Part shown: piece after piece, positions 6,592 to 9,424 of the stretch
Numbering within the stretch: position 1 is the stretch's first letter
Layout: the number at the start of each line of letters is the position of its first letter
From: Candidatus Aegiribacteria sp.
GTDB taxonomy: Bacteria; Fermentibacterota; Fermentibacteria; Fermentibacterales; Fermentibacteraceae
DNA length: 9,424 bases
Direction: 5' to 3'
Assembly (NCBI GenBank): GCA_021107345.1
Contig: JAIOSX010000126.1
Location: 1-9,424, forward strand
Notes under the pieces: generated by a model
The model's database searches: none
What the model was told of the DNA's origin: nothing
Seen by the model: only the letters and a program-made list of their open reading frames with translations
Position numbers and translations under genes: made by a program

Positions 6592-8196
6592 TCAATCCAG
6601 AATCAGCACTTTCCTTGTTATAATCGTTCCGGGAGTAGTCAATCTGATGAAGTAGAGCCCTGATGAAAGCGATTCCCCGGTATCGGTCCCGAGATTCCAA
6701 ACGGAGACATGCACTCCGGGAGTTGTTTCACTGTTCAACGTGGCCATCCTTCTTCCATTGATGTCGTATACGGCAAGGTCAACGATTCCAACGGTCGGGG
6801 GTATCAGGAATTCAACACTGATCTGTGAGGTAGTGGGATTCGGATATGGTTCTCCCATCCAGCAGGTCAGGGGAACAGAAGGGTTTTCTCCGATTCCCGT
6901 AGATGTCAGGTCGATGCTGTATACTTCTCCGCCGTTTCCCATCATTCTTGCATGCACAGCCTTTCCTGAAGCAGTCGCATAACATCCATCGGAGCTGACA
7001 CTGACACTGAAGATCGAGCCGGGTTCGTCAATGTCGTCAAGAAGATTGAAGATCACGTTGCCACTGCGGTCAAAGGCGGTAAAGACATCTCCCAAGGTTC
7101 CATTATACATTCCCCAGCTCCCCGCTACTATCACAGAACCATCTTCACTGATATCTATCGATGTGACGAAATCACCATAATCGGTATACTCCCACATCTG
7201 AGATGGTGATCCTCCAGCGGGCCAGTCGAATGCGATTACCTTTCCCTTCAGCGGACTGGTACCCATCGTTCCACCTGCAGCTGTTTCTCCGTCGCCACTT
7301 ATTCCAGCGGCTGTTGCCCAGGTATGTCCTGTGTAGAAGTTGCCGACCTGATCCCATGCGGTTCCGTTGAATTCATACAGTTTTACACGTCCGTTGAACT
7401 CACAATTCACCAATCTTGTACCGTCATCGGATATCCGTGCGGGAGACTGACTGTAATTTCCTACAGGTGTTCCAACCAGACTTCCGTCAGCCATTTCATA
7501 AACCTGGCATCCGGAATTATTGTCTCTGACTGAAACAAGAACACGTGACCCATTTCCGGTGATTTCCACCCCACAGGTCTCAGTTCCGGGTACATAAAGT
7601 TCGATCTTCCAGACTTGGTCTTTTGTGGAAGTATTTTCACATATGAGTGAATCACCCGATGCATTAATGTAGACAAGGTACTGACCATCCAGAGTAATAT
7701 CCTGCTTTATTCCCGGATCAAGAGTTACGGAAGGCACGGATGACGAAGTCAGCCAGGCAAATACACCTTCATCATATGAACCTGCAGAAAACACCAGGGT
7801 ATCCTGTCCAGCGGCAACATCCATCTTCCCGTCATTTATAGACATACTGTAACTCCAGATGGGGATTTCAGTGCCATGTGTACCGTATCTGGATACCCTG
7901 TCATTAGAGAGATACCAGCTTGCGAAAATACCCTCACCATCACTGCTGATCACCGTTTCATTGGCGATCGCGTTATTATGGATTCTGTCAACCCAGAGAA
8001 CTTCTCCCCTGATATCCCGGTTGAGCGTCCAGGATGTTTCCTCTGCAGTCAGCTGCTCTGTATTTTCAACGATTTCTCCATCGATCATCATAATCGTTTT
8101 TGTGACCGTGTAGCCATCCGCATTAGTATCAGTGATTTCAGAGTATCCCGTGAATCCTGAAGCCAGTGCAGCAGAGATAAGTAATACATCCAGCAT
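6592..8196 (-). CDS. Secreted beta-propeller protein with C-terminal sorting domain
   Basis: 534 residues from the ATG at 8196. An in-frame ATG 12 nt upstream (8208) is disfavoured because the GGAGG that would serve as Shine-Dalgarno begins inside that codon and is correctly placed (5 nt) for 8196. The N-terminus (MLDVLLISAALASG) is a short signal-peptide-like stretch, though without the usual basic residues. Residues ~60-430 contain at least six blade-like phrases of WD40/quinoprotein type (ITLDGQYLVYI, ITGNGSRVLVS, ISDDGTRLVNC, ISGDGETAAGG, ISEDGSVIVAG, VSSDGCYATAS). Residues ~445-534 form a sorting-type beta-sandwich: EPYPNPTTSQIS (Pro450), YDINGRRMATL, a SSGLYFIRL turn, and a final RKVLIL strand, as in C-terminal domains of type IX secretion cargo and FlgD-Ig-like domains of FCB bacteria. 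It is probably exported and surface-bound; a ligand or enzymatic role is not evident. The upstream gene ends 42 nt before it, so cotranscription is likely. Confidence 0.85.
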   Translation of the reverse strand: MLDVLLISAALASGFTGYSEITDTNADGYTVTKTIMMIDGEIVENTEQLTAEETSWTLNRDIRGEVLWVDRIHNNAIANETVISSDGEGIFASWYLSNDRVSRYGTHGTEIPIWSYSMSINDGKMDVAAGQDTLVFSAGSYDEGVFAWLTSSSVPSVTLDPGIKQDITLDGQYLVYINASGDSLICENTSTKDQVWKIELYVPGTETCGVEITGNGSRVLVSVRDNNSGCQVYEMADGSLVGTPVGNYSQSPARISDDGTRLVNCEFNGRVKLYEFNGTAWDQVGNFYTGHTWATAAGISGDGETAAGGTMGTSPLKGKVIAFDWPAGGSPSQMWEYTDYGDFVTSIDISEDGSVIVAGSWGMYNGTLGDVFTAFDRSGNVIFNLLDDIDEPGSIFSVSVSSDGCYATASGKAVHARMMGNGGEVYSIDLTSTGIGENPSVPLTCWMGEPYPNPTTSQISVEFLIPPTVGIVDLAVYDINGRRMATLNSETTPGVHVSVWNLGTDTGESLSSGLYFIRLTTPGTIITRKVLILD

Positions 8197-8201
8197 AATA
8201 A

Positions 8202-8206
8202 CCTCC
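8202..8206 (-). promoter_or_regulatory. Ribosome binding site that sets the propeller gene start
   Basis: The minus strand reads GGAGG followed by TTATT and then the ATG at 8196. It overlaps the upstream in-frame ATG at 8206-8208, so initiation at that ATG would hide the Shine-Dalgarno inside the coding sequence. Confidence 0.7.
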
Positions 8207-8238
8207 ATGTTAACCTGTTCGTAACAATCTATATGAAA

Positions 8239-9424
8239 TTATCTCAATATTACCATCTTGTATACCTGGTTGAACTCTCCGGCATTCAGTCGGCAGAAGT
8301 ATATCCCGTTTGAAACCGGCGAACCGTTCATATCTCGTCCATCCCATTGTAATGAATGATTGCAGTCTTCGTAATACTCGTTTGCTGCCAGTGTGGTAAC
8401 CAGTTGTCCCGAGATATTATAGATAGAGAGGGATACCATACTGGCTTGTGATAGACTGAAGCTGATAGTTGTCTGCATGCTGAATGGATTAGGTTCATTC
8501 CTTATAAAACCATGATTAACCGGAACAGAGTGATGGTCATCTTCCATACCGGTACCGTCACCCTGGATTCTAAGCATGTAATAGTCATTATTGCCGAAAG
8601 TTCCGGTGTACCCGGCAACAATAAATGATTTATCAGAGGTTTGTTGAACTGACCAGCCTCTCTGATCATTTGGTTCTTCATAAGTCCTTGTCCACAGTGT
8701 ATTACCGGAGATATCCACATGTAATAAATAGATATCACCATCTCCTCCGGCGCTGAATGATCTGGCAGTTCCGGAAATGATGTAAGTCCCGTCATCTATC
8801 TGCTGTACAGAATATCCTTTGTCGAACTCCGTTCCTCCGTAGGTTCTTGTCCAGACAGTATCACCCGCGGCATCTGTCTTGATCAGGTAGACATCATAGC
8901 TGCCTGCCCCGAATGAATCTGTGAATCCTGCAATGATGTATCCGTCATCCGATGTCTGCTGAACAGAATAACCGGAATCGGTACCAGTTCCACCGTATGT
9001 TTTTGTCCATAGTATGTTACCCGAAGCATCTGTCTTCACCAGATAAACATCCTCATTACCACTTCCAAATGATGTGGTATAGCCTACAACGATATATCCA
9101 TTATCAGAAGTCTGCTGAGTCCAGTAGCCTATTTCATAGCCGGTTCCTCCGTACGATTTAATCCATTCAGTATCACCGGCGCCATCTGTTTTTATCAGAC
9201 AGGCATCCTCATCGTTCGTACCGAGAAACTGCAGATGACCTGAAATGATATATCCACCGTCGGAAGTCAGCTGAACACATCTACCTGTATTGACGTGGGG
9301 ATCAGGCAACTCACCCCAGCGATTTGTCCATAATGTATCTCCGGAGGAATCCGTTTTCAGGAGCCAGATATAACTTCCAAAGATACCTATCGGTTGAGTA
9401 TTCCCTGCGATAATGTATCCGCTA
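8239..9424 (-). CDS. Exported 52-residue-repeat protein with sorting domain, 5'-truncated
   Basis: The frame is open to the right edge, giving 394 visible residues; the in-frame TTG at 9309 is not the start, because the repeat pattern continues upstream of it. Numbering from the first visible codon, residues ~1-290 are tandem repeats of 52-55 residues, each with the order Y-G-G-T ... QQTSDDGYIIAG ... SFG.G..DVYLIKTDA.GDT.WT. The repeat Tyr/Phe recurs at 3, 58, 110, 162, 214 and 267 and the Trp at 32, 87, 139, 191 and 244, so at least five full units are present. The pattern suits a beta-propeller or beta-helix, and similar repeats are common in large FCB surface proteins. Residues ~305-394 are a sorting/FlgD-Ig-like domain: NEPNPFS, LSIYNISGQLVTTL, LQWDGRDMNG, SNGIYFCRL and a final YKMVILR. 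It is predicted to be secreted, although the signal peptide is off the edge. It is likely cotranscribed with the propeller gene downstream; no terminator lies between them. Confidence 0.87.
   Translation of the reverse strand, partial: SGYIIAGNTQPIGIFGSYIWLLKTDSSGDTLWTNRWGELPDPHVNTGRCVQLTSDGGYIISGHLQFLGTNDEDACLIKTDGAGDTEWIKSYGGTGYEIGYWTQQTSDNGYIVVGYTTSFGSGNEDVYLVKTDASGNILWTKTYGGTGTDSGYSVQQTSDDGYIIAGFTDSFGAGSYDVYLIKTDAAGDTVWTRTYGGTEFDKGYSVQQIDDGTYIISGTARSFSAGGDGDIYLLHVDISGNTLWTRTYEEPNDQRGWSVQQTSDKSFIVAGYTGTFGNNDYYMLRIQGDGTGMEDDHHSVPVNHGFIRNEPNPFSMQTTISFSLSQASMVSLSIYNISGQLVTTLAANEYYEDCNHSLQWDGRDMNGSPVSNGIYFCRLNAGEFNQVYKMVILR

Noticed and set aside
1..9424. CRISPR array, tRNA or rRNA genes, defence system
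   Set aside because: No regularly spaced short direct repeats, no cloverleaf-like sequence and no conserved rRNA segment was seen. The only tandem periodicity is the 156-bp protein-coding repeat near the right edge.

Overview
The window is bacterial, with moderate GC content and densely packed genes. Two neighbouring large secreted proteins end in a sorting-type beta-sandwich domain (PNP(F/T) motif, 'SNGIYF/SSGLYF' turn, final 'K-x-V-I/L-L' strand). ProRS is of the archaeal/eukaryotic-like type and ends in a C-terminal Tyr. Together these suggest an FCB-type lineage, such as Fermentibacteria/Hyd24-12, Cloacimonadota or a relative. This is inference from protein style only, because no rRNA or other phylogenetic marker beyond ProRS is present.

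Layout, left to right. (1) The 3' part of proS (plus strand; start lies off the left edge). (2) Tail-to-tail with it, a polytopic membrane protein resembling GT-C glycosyltransferases (minus strand, GTG start). (3) Upstream of that on the same strand, separated by a strong 11-bp terminator hairpin, a complete S9 prolyl-oligopeptidase-family lipoprotein with an intact Ser-Asp-His triad. (4) A 382-bp non-coding stretch between divergent genes, most of it occupied by a 164-bp imperfect palindrome with TA at both ends (5019-5182). (5) A 161-aa Cys-rich zinc-ribbon-like protein of unknown function (plus strand). (6) Convergent with it, a 150-aa HExxH metallopeptidase-like protein (minus strand). 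(7) Upstream of that on the minus strand, two tandem genes for secreted repeat proteins with C-terminal sorting domains. One is a WD40/beta-propeller-like protein. The other is built of 52-residue repeats and runs off the right edge.

Functionally this is a mix of housekeeping (proS), envelope (GT-C, S9 lipoprotein, two exported repeat proteins) and unassigned small metal-binding proteins. I see no defence island, toxin-antitoxin pair, CRISPR array, phage or biosynthetic cluster. The most unusual element is the palindrome just upstream of the S9 peptidase gene. Its outer 29-bp stem has five imperfect positions. Every one is an A/C mismatch on the plus strand, so minus-strand RNA (sense for the peptidase gene) would form 29 consecutive pairs with five G-U wobbles. 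It looks like a MITE-type element or a structured leader RNA, or a MITE that has become one.
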